Origin: Planosporangium thailandense
GTDB lineage: Bacteria; Actinomycetota; Actinomycetes; Mycobacteriales; Micromonosporaceae
Assembly: GCF_011947195.1 (NCBI RefSeq)
Contig: NZ_JAATVY010000003.1
Coordinates: 62,001-126,000, forward strand
Reading direction: 5' to 3'
DNA: 64,000 nt
In this document: in pieces, positions 17,212 to 24,479 of the stretch
Position numbering within the stretch: position 1 is the stretch's first letter
Layout of the letters: every line of letters begins with the position of its first letter
Translations under genes and position numbers: made by a program
The notes under the pieces: model-generated
Database searches by the model: none
What the model was told of the DNA's origin: nothing
The model's input: the letters and a program-made list of their open reading frames with translations, nothing else

Positions 17212-17864
17212 ACGACGTGCTCGACCAGGTGATCGCACCGGGCGCCGACCTCATCGAGCGCGTGGACGCCGCGCTCATGGCGCACGGGATACCGACCGAC
17301 CACCCGGTGACCGGGTTGATGCGCCGCGTCGGAGCGCTGCCGGCCGATGTCCTGTCCGCGGCCACCGGCTGGCGTCCGACGGCCCTGCGCGCCACCGCGT
17401 CCGACCTCCGCCGGACCGCCGCCGGGTACGAGCGGCAGCGCGACCTCATCGCCGCGCCGGCACCCTGGGAGGGAGCGGCCGGCGAGGAGTTCGCGGCGCA
17501 CCGGGCGGCGCTGGTCGCGTTCATCGGGGAGACCGGAGAGCCCACCGAGGCTTCGCTGGCGGGGCGGCTGCGAGCGACGGGGGATTACCTCGACGACGTG
17601 GCCGAGTGGATGGAGCGCGCACGGCGCAACCTGGCCCACGCCGTGGCCGAGGCGCTCGGCTCGGCCGAGGCGGTCGCCCTGCACGCGGGTGGCGACGCGC
17701 TCGCCGCGGCGACCATCGCCGCTCGGGTCCTGACCGCCGCGAGCGAGGTGTACGCCGACGGTGACGACCTCACCCGGCGCTGGGCCGGCCGGCTCGACCA
17801 GATCGGCTACCGCCCGCCCGCGACGATTGCGCCGTCGTCGGGTGCCATCCGGCTCTCCGGTTGA
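17208..17864 (+). CDS. WXG-motif protein, probable type VII secretion substrate
   Basis: A 218-residue, alanine-rich, helical protein without signal peptide. The middle contains PWEGAAGEEFAAHRAALVAFI (about 83-103), where W-E-G between two helices matches the WXG turn. The flanking helices (ALRATASDLRRTAAGYERQRDLI and LRATGDYLDDVAEWMERARRNLAHAV) resemble a WXG100 four-helix unit embedded in a longer chain. GTG 17208 overlaps the preceding stop. With the two preceding genes it forms a coupled operon. The cargo role is an inference; no toxin domain is seen. Confidence 0.65.
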   Translation: MNDVLDQVIAPGADLIERVDAALMAHGIPTDHPVTGLMRRVGALPADVLSAATGWRPTALRATASDLRRTAAGYERQRDLIAAPAPWEGAAGEEFAAHRAALVAFIGETGEPTEASLAGRLRATGDYLDDVAEWMERARRNLAHAVAEALGSAEAVALHAGGDALAAATIAARVLTAASEVYADGDDLTRRWAGRLDQIGYRPPATIAPSSGAIRLSG

Positions 17865-17915
17865 CCGCACACGCGACATTTCACCGCAGCCGGCCGTGGT
17901 CAGTAGGGTGGGCGC

Positions 17916-18749
17916 ATGGGAATGCTGTGCGCGGTGAGCTTCAACCGGTACGGCCGTTTGTACTATCTCGACCCGGCCGGCTTCTCACCGCAGGTCGGTG
18001 ACCGCGTACTGGTCCCCACCGACGACGGCCCCGAGGTTGCCGAATGCGTCTGGGCGCCGCAGTGGGTCTCCGAGGACACCGACGGTTTCCCGAAGCTCGT
18101 CGGGCTCGCCGGCGAGGACGACCTGCGCCGTGACGAGCTGATCCGCAAGCGCAAGGCCGAGGCGAAGGTCGCGGCGAAGAAGCTGATCCGTGAGCACATG
18201 TTGCCGATGAAGGTGGTCGCCGTCGACCACGTCGTCGACGCGGGCGGTCAGGGACCGCGGACGACCATCTACTTCACCGCACCGCACCGGGTCGACTTCC
18301 GGTCGCTGGTCCGCGACCTCGGCGCCACCCTCCGTTGCCGCGTCGAGCTGCGCCAACTGTCCGCACGCGACTCCGCGCGGGTACAGGGCGGCATCGGTTC
18401 GTGCGGCCGCGACCTGTGCTGCGCGACGTTCCTCACCGACTTCGAGCCGGTCACCATCCGCATGGCCAAGGACCAGGACCTGCCGCTCAACCCCTTGCGG
18501 ATCTCCGGCGCGTGCGGGCGGCTGATGTGCTGCCTGAAGTACGAGCATCCGCTCTACCAGCAGTTCCAGGCCAGCGCCCCACCCGTCGGCAGCCGCGTGA
18601 CCACCCCGGAGGGCGACGGCCGGGTCGTCGGGCACAGCGTGCCCCGTGACGCCGTGGTCGTACGCCTGGACGCGGACGGTTCGCGCTGCTCGTGCAGTCG
18701 GGCGTCGGTGTGCGGGCCGCGAAAGGCCCACGACGAGCGCTACGGCTGA
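17916..18749 (+). CDS. ricT: PSP1/RicT-family protein
   Basis: A 277-residue homologue of the PSP1 C-terminal family, whose Bacillus member (RicT/YaaT) takes part in an RNA-processing regulator complex. Seen here are MGMLCAVSFNRYGRLYYLDPAG, the basic linker LIRKRKAEAKVAAKKLIREH, the core YFTAPHRVDFRSLVRDLG, and two cysteine clusters CGRDLCC and CGRLMCCLKYEH (about 164-210), the probable Fe-S ligands. A further Cys-rich tail (SRCSCSRASVCGPR) is an addition I do not associate with the Bacillus protein. It is 52 bp downstream of the WXG gene and one small operon away from holB, echoing the tmk-holB-ricT order of Firmicutes. It is convergent with the next gene, 11 bp apart. Confidence 0.88.
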   Translation: MGMLCAVSFNRYGRLYYLDPAGFSPQVGDRVLVPTDDGPEVAECVWAPQWVSEDTDGFPKLVGLAGEDDLRRDELIRKRKAEAKVAAKKLIREHMLPMKVVAVDHVVDAGGQGPRTTIYFTAPHRVDFRSLVRDLGATLRCRVELRQLSARDSARVQGGIGSCGRDLCCATFLTDFEPVTIRMAKDQDLPLNPLRISGACGRLMCCLKYEHPLYQQFQASAPPVGSRVTTPEGDGRVVGHSVPRDAVVVRLDADGSRCSCSRASVCGPRKAHDERYG

Positions 18750-18760
18750 GCTGAGCCGCT

Positions 18761-20566
18761 TCACCGGAGCCGGATCGGCTTGTCCGCGAGGTGGACGGAC
18801 AGCGGGTCGACCGGTTCGATCCAGGGCTTCTCCGCCGGCGCCTCCGGCGTGGCTCGCCACCTGCGGCCGACCCGGGCGACTGCGATCGGGTAGATCGTCA
18901 GCGTTCCGTCGGCGTCCAGGTGCAGCCGCAGGAACGACTTGTAGTCGACGATGCCCTGAGCGGCGAACAGTTCATTGACGTTGACGTCGAACGCGCTCGC
19001 GACCAGCAGGTACGCGGCGACCACCTGGCTGGACACCAGCCCGCTCAGCGGCGCGTAGACGAGCACCCCGACGATCAGCGGCAGCGGCCACCGCAGATCA
19101 TGAGCCGGGAGGGCCAGCCAGGCCCACGCGCCGAGAACCCCGAGCGCAAGCTGCGCCGCGCCGTGGCCGAGCCCGAGTAGCCAGTGTCTGAGCTGCCGGG
19201 TGCCCGCGGTGGGTGGCATCGCGAACCCCACCGTGGCGCCGAGCACGAGGAGGGCTATCCCGACCAACGGGATCGTGAACAGGCGCTGCTCGGGGCCGGA
19301 CATCCGCTGCACGGCCCCGGTGAACGCGAACAGCAGGAGCAGGTGGAGCGCGCCGAGCAGGCCGACGAACCCCGGGTTGCGCAGCGGCAGGCGGCCGAAG
19401 ACACCCGCTGCCAGCAGCCGGGAGCGGCTCTTCGTCGGGTACGTCGCCGCCAGCCGGTACTCCTCGCTGCGGCTCTTCGTGCGTACCAGGGTGGTCTTCG
19501 GCGGCGCGTCGATCCGCTCCGGCAGGCGGTGCGTGGCGTACAGGTACGCGCCACCGCCCCCGCATGTGATCAGCTCGCGGTCCGGCCGGGTGTAGCGGGC
19601 ATAGTGGTGCAGGTCGCCCGACAACATGACGCGTACGTGGGCGCGGGTCGGGTCGATGATCGTACGGATGAAGTAGTCGACCGTGTCGTAGGCATGCGGA
19701 TCACGGGTGGCCTCGACCCACGTCGGGTTGGGCAGGCACAGGATCACCCGGTCGCCCGGACGCAGCTTCTTGGCCGCGTCGCGGAAGTAGCGCAGCTGTG
19801 GATCATCGATGTACGCGTCGAGCTGGGCGTCGATCGCGAACAGCCACCACCGGTGGGGCAGCCCGATCGCGAAGTAGGACCGGGTCTGGTGGGTACGCCA
19901 GCCCCCGACCTTGCCCCGCGCGCGGGCGAACAGGCGCAGGAAGGCGGTGAGGCCGTCGTACCAGTCGTGGTTGCCCGGCAGGGCGTACATGGTGGGCCTG
20001 TCGCCGTTGGGAGGTGGCAGGGGCAGCGCGGCCTCGTACGGCCCCTTGAACCGGTCCTCGTACTGTTGTCCGCTCGCCGTCGGGTAGACCTGGTCCCCAC
20101 CCATCACGAGGGCCCGGCCCCGGGGCAGCGTCTCGCCGTCGACCGTGAGCTGCGGCTGGGCCAGCAGGTAGGCGATCGAGTAGGTGGCGTTGAACCCGTC
20201 GCCCAGGTCGGCGACGTAGTCCAGCCACAGCTCGCCGGTGTCGGTCTCCTCGTCGGTGTCGGTCTCACCGACTCGTTCGAAAAAGATCTGCGCGGGCAGG
20301 GAGTTCTGCAGCTCGCGTTTGTCGAGGTAGGCGCCGAAAAGATTGGCCAGGACCACCCGTACGGCCGTGCCGGCCAGCAGGGTGGGGCTCAACCACGGCA
20401 CACCGGGCCGCGGAGTGAAGCCGAGCTGCTCGGGCCGCATCGAGGTCGGGCGGGGGTGGGCGTCGCTGACCGGCGGCGCCGGCTTCTGCGCCACTTCGAG
20501 CGGGGCTGGATCACCGGGGTCGGCGGTGAGCTCCCCGGGGGCGTGACGCGTCGGATCGGGGTCCAC
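18761..20566 (-). CDS. Membrane-anchored metallophosphoesterase
   Basis: A 601-residue protein. A Pro-rich N-terminus is followed by a short hydrophobic segment (about 60-76) and a calcineurin-like phosphoesterase domain: YVADLGDGFNAT (about 112-123), LVMGGDQVYP, ALPGNHDWYDGL and MLSGDLHHYARY (about 320), which supply the two-metal ligands in the expected order D-x-H-like, GD, GNHD, GDxHH. From about 390 to 520 there are four or five membrane spans, and the C-terminus is soluble (VNVNELFAAQGIVDYKSFLRLHL). The substrate is unknown; family members hydrolyse phosphoesters of nucleotides, lipids or proteins. The ATG is followed by an acidic, Pro-rich lead. Confidence 0.85.
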   Translation of the reverse strand: MDPDPTRHAPGELTADPGDPAPLEVAQKPAPPVSDAHPRPTSMRPEQLGFTPRPGVPWLSPTLLAGTAVRVVLANLFGAYLDKRELQNSLPAQIFFERVGETDTDEETDTGELWLDYVADLGDGFNATYSIAYLLAQPQLTVDGETLPRGRALVMGGDQVYPTASGQQYEDRFKGPYEAALPLPPPNGDRPTMYALPGNHDWYDGLTAFLRLFARARGKVGGWRTHQTRSYFAIGLPHRWWLFAIDAQLDAYIDDPQLRYFRDAAKKLRPGDRVILCLPNPTWVEATRDPHAYDTVDYFIRTIIDPTRAHVRVMLSGDLHHYARYTRPDRELITCGGGGAYLYATHRLPERIDAPPKTTLVRTKSRSEEYRLAATYPTKSRSRLLAAGVFGRLPLRNPGFVGLLGALHLLLLFAFTGAVQRMSGPEQRLFTIPLVGIALLVLGATVGFAMPPTAGTRQLRHWLLGLGHGAAQLALGVLGAWAWLALPAHDLRWPLPLIVGVLVYAPLSGLVSSQVVAAYLLVASAFDVNVNELFAAQGIVDYKSFLRLHLDADGTLTIYPIAVARVGRRWRATPEAPAEKPWIEPVDPLSVHLADKPIRLR

Positions 20567-20662
20567 GGGCGGAGGCTACCGCGTGAATACGGTCGATGTC
20601 TCGGCGTGTCAGGAAACCCCGCGCACAGCCCGGCGATTCGTCGCGTACACTTGCGTACCGTT

Positions 20663-20738
20663 GCCGCCTTAGCTCAGTCGGCAGAGCGACGCACTCGTAA
20701 TGCGTAGGTCGACGGTTCGATTCCGTCAGGCGGCTCCA
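20663..20738 (+). tRNA. tRNA-Thr (anticodon CGT)
   Basis: The acceptor stem GCCGCCT (20663-20669) pairs with AGGCGGC (20728-20734), followed by discriminator T and an encoded CCA (20736-20738). The D arm is TAGCTCAGTCGGCAGAGC. The anticodon stem ACGCA/TGCGT holds the loop CTCGTAA, giving anticodon CGT for threonine (ACG codons). The T arm contains GGTTCGATTCC. The gene is intact and a 103-bp repeat of its 3' half lies at 23481-23583, marking it as an integration target. Confidence 0.96.
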
Positions 20739-20794
20739 ACCGGAGGCCCAGGCCAGAGCCCTGATCAGGGATCTTGACCTGGGCCTCCGTCATG
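20692..20794 (+). repeat. attL-like direct repeat (tRNA-Thr 3' half plus downstream terminator)
   Basis: The first 40 bp (20692-20731) are identical to 23481-23520. The similarity then continues past the tRNA end with few mismatches for a further 63 bp, through the GGAGGCCCAGGCCA...GGGCCTCC hairpin. It is interpreted as the left attachment site of an integrated element, with an unusually long homologous core that includes the tRNA terminator. Confidence 0.85.
20745..20788 (+). terminator. tRNA-Thr terminator hairpin
   Basis: GGCCCAGG (about 20745-20752) pairs with CCTGGGCC (20779-20786) around a spacer containing a second small palindrome CTGATCAG. It lies 7 bp after the encoded CCA. A nearly identical hairpin follows the attR copy at 23531-23576. 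Confidence 0.55.
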
Positions 20795-20828
20795 ATCGGA
20801 TAGGCCAAAGCAGCCAAACGAGCAGCCA

Positions 20829-20955
20829 TTACGCCTCGTTCCACAGCGCACCCTCGATCCGGTCGGCGGCGTCCCGGGCGATCTCCGGAGCTACGTGGGC
20901 GTAGGTGTTGAGAGTGACGCTGATCTGCGTGTGACCCAGGATCTCCATCACGAAT
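20829..20955 (-). pseudogene. Tyrosine recombinase (integrase), C-terminal remnant
   Basis: On the minus strand the frame ending at TAA 20829-20831 reads VMEILGHTQISVTLNTYAHV followed by APEIARDAADRIEGALW. This is the conserved end of phage-type integrases, including LGH and the catalytic Tyr region NTYAHV. Upstream of VMEILG the frame turns into unrelated residues with no R-H-x-R block, so only about 40 codons survive. Its place directly beside the tRNA and att repeat is where an integrative element keeps its int gene. It is probably inactive. Confidence 0.85.
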
Positions 20956-21013
20956 GAATCAGCGGTGAAGCTCAGGAACCTGGTAACAGCCCGCGGTCCG
21001 GTGGTCGCGCCTG

Positions 21014-21496
21014 TCAGCGTCGGGACTGCCAGTACTCCCGTAGTTCGGCATAGCTACGGCTGAGCCATCTTGGCGCATCCCGGTCTATGTCGTCGTACTT
21101 GGGGCCGTGGCTCGTGGAGTACTTACTGAACTGGGACAGGCCGAACGCCAGCCGAGTGGCTCCGCCGGTCCAGATCCGCACCCGCCAGCCGTAGAAGACG
21201 ACGGTGTCGATGTTGTCGACATCTGTCCAGGAAACGCGGTACGTCCGGAGCGGGTTGACGATTTCGAGGTGGTCGGCGTGCATCACCACGCGCAGCATGC
21301 TGACGCGCGCGAATGCCGCCGAGAGTGCTGCTGCGATGACGCCGACGCCGACACGGGCCGGGGCATTGGTTGCCCCGGAAAGGAACGCGGAGGCGACGGC
21401 CGCGACGGCGCCCACCCCGAACGCTGCGGCGACAACGCCGTAAAGGAACGCATTGAACCGGGAGTACAGTGCGCGGGCCTGGTTCACGCTGGCCAT
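21014..21496 (-). CDS. Membrane protein with bacterial PH-like domain
   Basis: A 160-residue protein with an N-terminal helix, two hydrophobic spans (about 15-38 and 45-62), then a beta-rich region LRVVMHADHLEIVNPLRTYRVSWTDVDNIDTV and WRVRIWTG. This resembles the bPH_6/PH-like domain of small actinobacterial membrane proteins (hormone-like xxxPxRTYRVxWxDV pattern). The tail contains SRSYAELREYWQSRR. It is divergent from the WXG gene. No enzymatic motif is seen. It probably belongs to the element between the att repeats. Confidence 0.7.
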   Translation of the reverse strand: MASVNQARALYSRFNAFLYGVVAAAFGVGAVAAVASAFLSGATNAPARVGVGVIAAALSAAFARVSMLRVVMHADHLEIVNPLRTYRVSWTDVDNIDTVVFYGWRVRIWTGGATRLAFGLSQFSKYSTSHGPKYDDIDRDAPRWLSRSYAELREYWQSRR

Positions 21497-21644
21497 TGTG
21501 GCACGTCGGTCAACCGGCGCCGGTTACCCAGGCGACGCACCGCGCCGCGATCCTCGCGCAGTGTCACCGGGTCGAGCGCGGGTGGCAGGAGCCGTGTGGG
21601 CGGTGCTACCTTCTGCGCGCACTTGTCGCCGGAGAGGGGGCTCC

Positions 21645-22784
21645 GTGTCGTTCGATGTCGATCCGACCGCGCTCGACGCGCTACGGCAACTGCTCGAACG
21701 TGGCAGTCAGGACGCGTCCGCGATGAAGAGCTACTGGCACAACAACGCCGGCGTCGACTTCACCGGCGAAGGAATCATCAACCTCTTCCGGGACACGGAC
21801 GACAAGATCGAAAGTAACGTCGAAAAGTACTTCGACACGCTTTCCGGGCACACGATGCCCGGGGTCGCGGAGGCCGTCGCACGGGCCGGCAAGTACTACC
21901 GGTCCACCGACGCGGCCGCTGCCGAGCGGCTCGACGGCTCGATGCCGAGCACCGACGTCACCGCGGCGACCAGGGACGATCTCCAGGTCACCGCCGACTA
22001 CCTACACCCGTCGCCGGCGTTCAGCGACGTAGCCGAGCCGACGAATCAGCTCAAGGCCCTGCCGGACTTCAACGCCACGATGCCGTACCAGCCGGCCTGG
22101 ACCGACCTCGCCAGCCCCACGTCACTGCTGCGGGATGCGATCTGGGCGGTCACCAAGCTCGGCGTGATGCTGGGTATCTGCGACCGTCAGTACGACATCT
22201 TCGAGGTCGTCCTGAAGCCCGTTTGCGGCGACTGGGCTGGCATCAAGGCCACCGGTGCGACGATGACGAACCTCGCCAACGCGACGATCGACCTGCACGT
22301 CAATCTCGGCCACGCCATCCTCGGCATGAACACCGCCTGGCACGGCAACGCGGCAGACGCCGCTTCCGCGCACTTCCACCTGATCAGAAAGTCGCTCTTC
22401 GACGCCGGCGTGGCTCTTACCAAGCTTGGTGCCGAGTACGACGGCGCGGCCGAGGCGTGCTACAGCATGAGCTCGACCATCGGTGCGATTCTCGGGGATA
22501 TCACCGACGCCGCGGTCGCCGCCGCCGTCGCAGGCGCCGCGACCGGGGCATTGACGGCCAGCGGCGTGGGCGTGCCGGCCGCGCTCGTCCTGGGCGCGTT
22601 CACCCTGACGAAGGTCTACCGGGTCGTCAAGGAGGTGTTCAACATCATCAAGATCATCGCGGACATGACCGCCCGGGTCAACGCGCTCCGCAGCGCCGTC
22701 GGCTCCACCTCCGGAGACTTCGGCAAGATTGACGGATCGTTTACGCCCTTCGGCCTGCCCGAGACGCCGGCGCTGCCACGCTGA
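21645..22784 (+). CDS. WXG100-domain protein carried by the integrated element
   Basis: A 379-residue protein, helical, with no signal peptide. The N-terminal part (DVDPTALDALRQLLERGSQDASAMKSYW) is EspC-like. The middle (about 205-270) contains an AILGMNTAWHGNAADAASAHF unit, whose W-H-G turn between helices is a WXG motif. After about 275 there is a glycine/alanine-rich hydrophobic stretch (AAVAAAVAGAATGALTASGVGVPAALVLGAFTL) that could insert in membranes, then a helical tail. GTG 21645 is preceded by GGAGAGGGGG. It is probably secreted by a type VII system; no nuclease or ADP-ribosyl domain is visible. The next gene, 22 bp downstream, encodes a small acidic protein. Confidence 0.72.
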   Translation: MSFDVDPTALDALRQLLERGSQDASAMKSYWHNNAGVDFTGEGIINLFRDTDDKIESNVEKYFDTLSGHTMPGVAEAVARAGKYYRSTDAAAAERLDGSMPSTDVTAATRDDLQVTADYLHPSPAFSDVAEPTNQLKALPDFNATMPYQPAWTDLASPTSLLRDAIWAVTKLGVMLGICDRQYDIFEVVLKPVCGDWAGIKATGATMTNLANATIDLHVNLGHAILGMNTAWHGNAADAASAHFHLIRKSLFDAGVALTKLGAEYDGAAEACYSMSSTIGAILGDITDAAVAAAVAGAATGALTASGVGVPAALVLGAFTLTKVYRVVKEVFNIIKIIADMTARVNALRSAVGSTSGDFGKIDGSFTPFGLPETPALPR

Positions 22785-22805
22785 ACCGAGGTGCGAGAAA
22801 GGCCA

Positions 22806-23201
22806 ATGATGGGATCGTTCGACGAGTACCCGCCCAACATCCGCGCCATCCTGGAGAAGGTCGCCGACGTCGGATACCGCGACATACTGCTCGACGAGGA
22901 GGCCGGCAACCGCTTCCTGTTCGAGACGCTGGCGACCTCCAATGACGCGACCCTCCGCGAAATCGGCGACCAGCTCCGTGGCGGAGCGATCGACCTGCGG
23001 CAGCTCGCCGCGTCCGACCACTACCGCGAAGCGCTGAACGGAGGGGGCGCGCGTCTGCTCGAATTCGACCCCGAGCAACTGGCAGAAGACCTTGACCGGG
23101 CGACCGGCGAGCCGCGGGACATCGACGCCGGCTCCCGCGACCGCGAGGACGGCGACACGGATCGCACCGCCGACGACCCCGATCGCCTTCGACGCGGCTG
23201 A
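22806..23201 (+). CDS. Small acidic protein paired with the WXG gene
   Basis: A 131-residue soluble protein, strongly acidic, especially the last 40 residues (EFDPEQLAEDLDRATGEPRDIDAGSRDREDGDTDRTADD). The N-terminal two-thirds look helical (PPNIRAILEKVADVGYRDILLDEEAGNRFLFETLATSND). It is not recognised. ATG 22806 or 22809 can serve as start; GAAAGG lies 4-7 nt upstream. Its spacing to the WXG gene suggests co-transcription as chaperone, cognate partner or immunity-like protein, an inference from arrangement only. Confidence 0.65.
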   Translation: MMGSFDEYPPNIRAILEKVADVGYRDILLDEEAGNRFLFETLATSNDATLREIGDQLRGGAIDLRQLAASDHYREALNGGGARLLEFDPEQLAEDLDRATGEPRDIDAGSRDREDGDTDRTADDPDRLRRG

Positions 23202-23400
23202 CGCCGGCCAGGCGCGACGCGCCCTGCGACCGCCCGCGTCCACATCACACGTCGATCAGCTACCCCGATCGATCGTCGTTCGCGCATGTCGCTGCCCAGC
23301 AGCGCGGGCCGCACCATTTTGCTCCACGAACGGCTCCACGCGCTGGATGCCACGCGCACAGCGGTTTGCCCAGCCGTCAACCGGTGCCTGTCCGATGGCG
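23202..23400. other. Non-coding stretch before attR
   Basis: This stretch holds no convincing reading frame or RNA. Base composition is slightly lower in G+C than neighbouring genes. It leads into a flank (23401-23480) that is repeated in decayed form at 25357-25435. Confidence 0.4.
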
Positions 23401-23480
23401 CCGGTACACTTGGATTAACGAAACCGCAGGTAGCGGCCATGTTGGCAAGATTTGACGCCTGACTCCAAACCGACCGGTAA

Positions 23481-23583
23481 CACTCGTAATGCGTAGGTCG
23501 ACGGTTCGATTCCGTCAGGCAGCTCCACCCGGAGGCCCAGGCCAGGACGCTGATCAGGGATCTTGGCCTGCGCCTCCGTCATG
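23481..23583 (+). repeat. attR-like copy of the tRNA-Thr 3' half
   Basis: 23481-23520 is identical to tRNA-Thr positions 20692-20731 (anticodon loop to the start of the acceptor 3' strand), and the following 63 bp match the region downstream of the tRNA with about eight differences. Preceding bases (ACCGGTAA) do not restore a 5' half, so it is not a tRNA gene. The distance between the copies is 2,789 bp, the size of the left element. Confidence 0.88.
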
Positions 23584-23587
23584 TCAG

Positions 23588-23726
23588 GTGGTTCGAGTAT
23601 CCAGCCGAGCAGCCCAACCCCGTGCAACCGCCTGATGCGAGATGCCGAAAGGGCGGCGACCTCCGTCGCCGATGCTCCAGCCAGGACCTCCATCACGGCG
23701 CGGTACCGCTACTCCGGCACACTCAA
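23588..23726 (-). pseudogene. IS481-like transposase, N-terminal remnant
   Basis: The minus-strand frame from TTG 23726 reads LSVPE, a TAG stop, then RYRAVMEVLAGASATEVAA. A shift of frame continues with FGISHQAVARGWAARLD. Together this is the start of an IS481-type transposase (RYxAVxEVLxGAxVTEVA followed by a GVSRQTVxxW helix-turn-helix). A nonsense change replaces the usual Tyr and a frameshift separates the halves, so it is dead. It abuts the attR copy and the stop codon of the nucleotidyltransferase gene. Confidence 0.75.
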
Positions 23727-24424
23727 CTGACTGCGTCGAGCAGCATCCGCACCACGGTCCGGCCCACGCGTTGCCGGTCCGGCGGCAGGACCCGCCACGC
23801 GGGATGGTCAACATCAGCGAGCGGAGCCAGCCTGCGCATATGCGCGCGCTCGCTCCGCGACAGTGCTGTCGGATCGACCCGAGGATCCGGCAGGACCGCG
23901 GCCAGCAGCGCTGCATCCTGCCAGTCCCGCTCCCGGTTCGAACGCACGGGCAGCGACGTCGCCGCAGCCTTCCCGATCAGCGCGGCCAGCACGCTTGGTC
24001 GGTTCACCCGCCCGACAGTGCTCGAGCCGTACAGGTCCCGGATGGTGACGTCCACTGATTGCGCCGACGCCAGTAGCGCCCCGGAGGCCGGCACCTGCAC
24101 GGTGCGTGCCGGGGGCACCGTCGTCGTGTCCGTCGACGTGCCGAGACCTTCCGGAGCGAGCAAGTCGACCGACACGGTGCCCGGTCCCGGGTCAGCTGGC
24201 CGGGAGAACCGGTGGCCGACCAGTTCGGGGCTCGCGCCATCGAACGCGAGGCCCTGCTCAAGCAGCCACGTCGACACGCGCCGAATGCTGCCGGGTGCAG
24301 CTCGCACGTCAATGAGCACGTCCGCGTCCAATGTTGGTCTCGGCAGCGTCATTCCGTGCTCGGCTGCCATCAGCGTCATCAGCTGCCCACCGACCAGCAC
24401 CCACGGCACCTTCAGCGTCTCCAA
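23723..24424 (-). CDS. AbiEii-like nucleotidyltransferase, start unclear or frameshifted
   Basis: About 233 residues from TTG 24424. The nucleotidyltransferase signature PWVLVGGQLMTLMAAEHG is followed by PTLDADVLIDVR, the GG...D-x-D pattern of the AbiEii/MenA-like fold, then VSVDLLAPEGLG and a helical C-terminus. It may transfer nucleotides to tRNA or protein as a toxin; that is known only for relatives. The HTH gene upstream ends in a GTGA overlap with a GTG at 24483, but that frame stops after about 22 codons, and the catalytic frame is open further upstream (DTAGWDGTPQYQGWLLLFG) with no start codon. A frameshift or a weak TTG start is therefore likely. Confidence 0.68.
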   Translation of the reverse strand: METLKVPWVLVGGQLMTLMAAEHGMTLPRPTLDADVLIDVRAAPGSIRRVSTWLLEQGLAFDGASPELVGHRFSRPADPGPGTVSVDLLAPEGLGTSTDTTTVPPARTVQVPASGALLASAQSVDVTIRDLYGSSTVGRVNRPSVLAALIGKAAATSLPVRSNRERDWQDAALLAAVLPDPRVDPTALSRSERAHMRRLAPLADVDHPAWRVLPPDRQRVGRTVVRMLLDAVS

Positions 24425-24479
24425 CCCGAACAGCAGCAGCCACCCCTGGTACTGCGGGGTGCCATCCCATCCAGCAGTA

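Noticed and set aside
21645-22784. Known toxin domain at the C-terminus of the WXG protein
   Set aside because: I looked for nuclease, ADP-ribosyltransferase and deaminase motifs and found none; the tail is hydrophobic and helical.
23463-23536. Second tRNA-Thr gene at the attR copy
   Set aside because: The 5' half (acceptor 5' strand, D arm and half of the anticodon stem) is absent, so no tRNA can fold.
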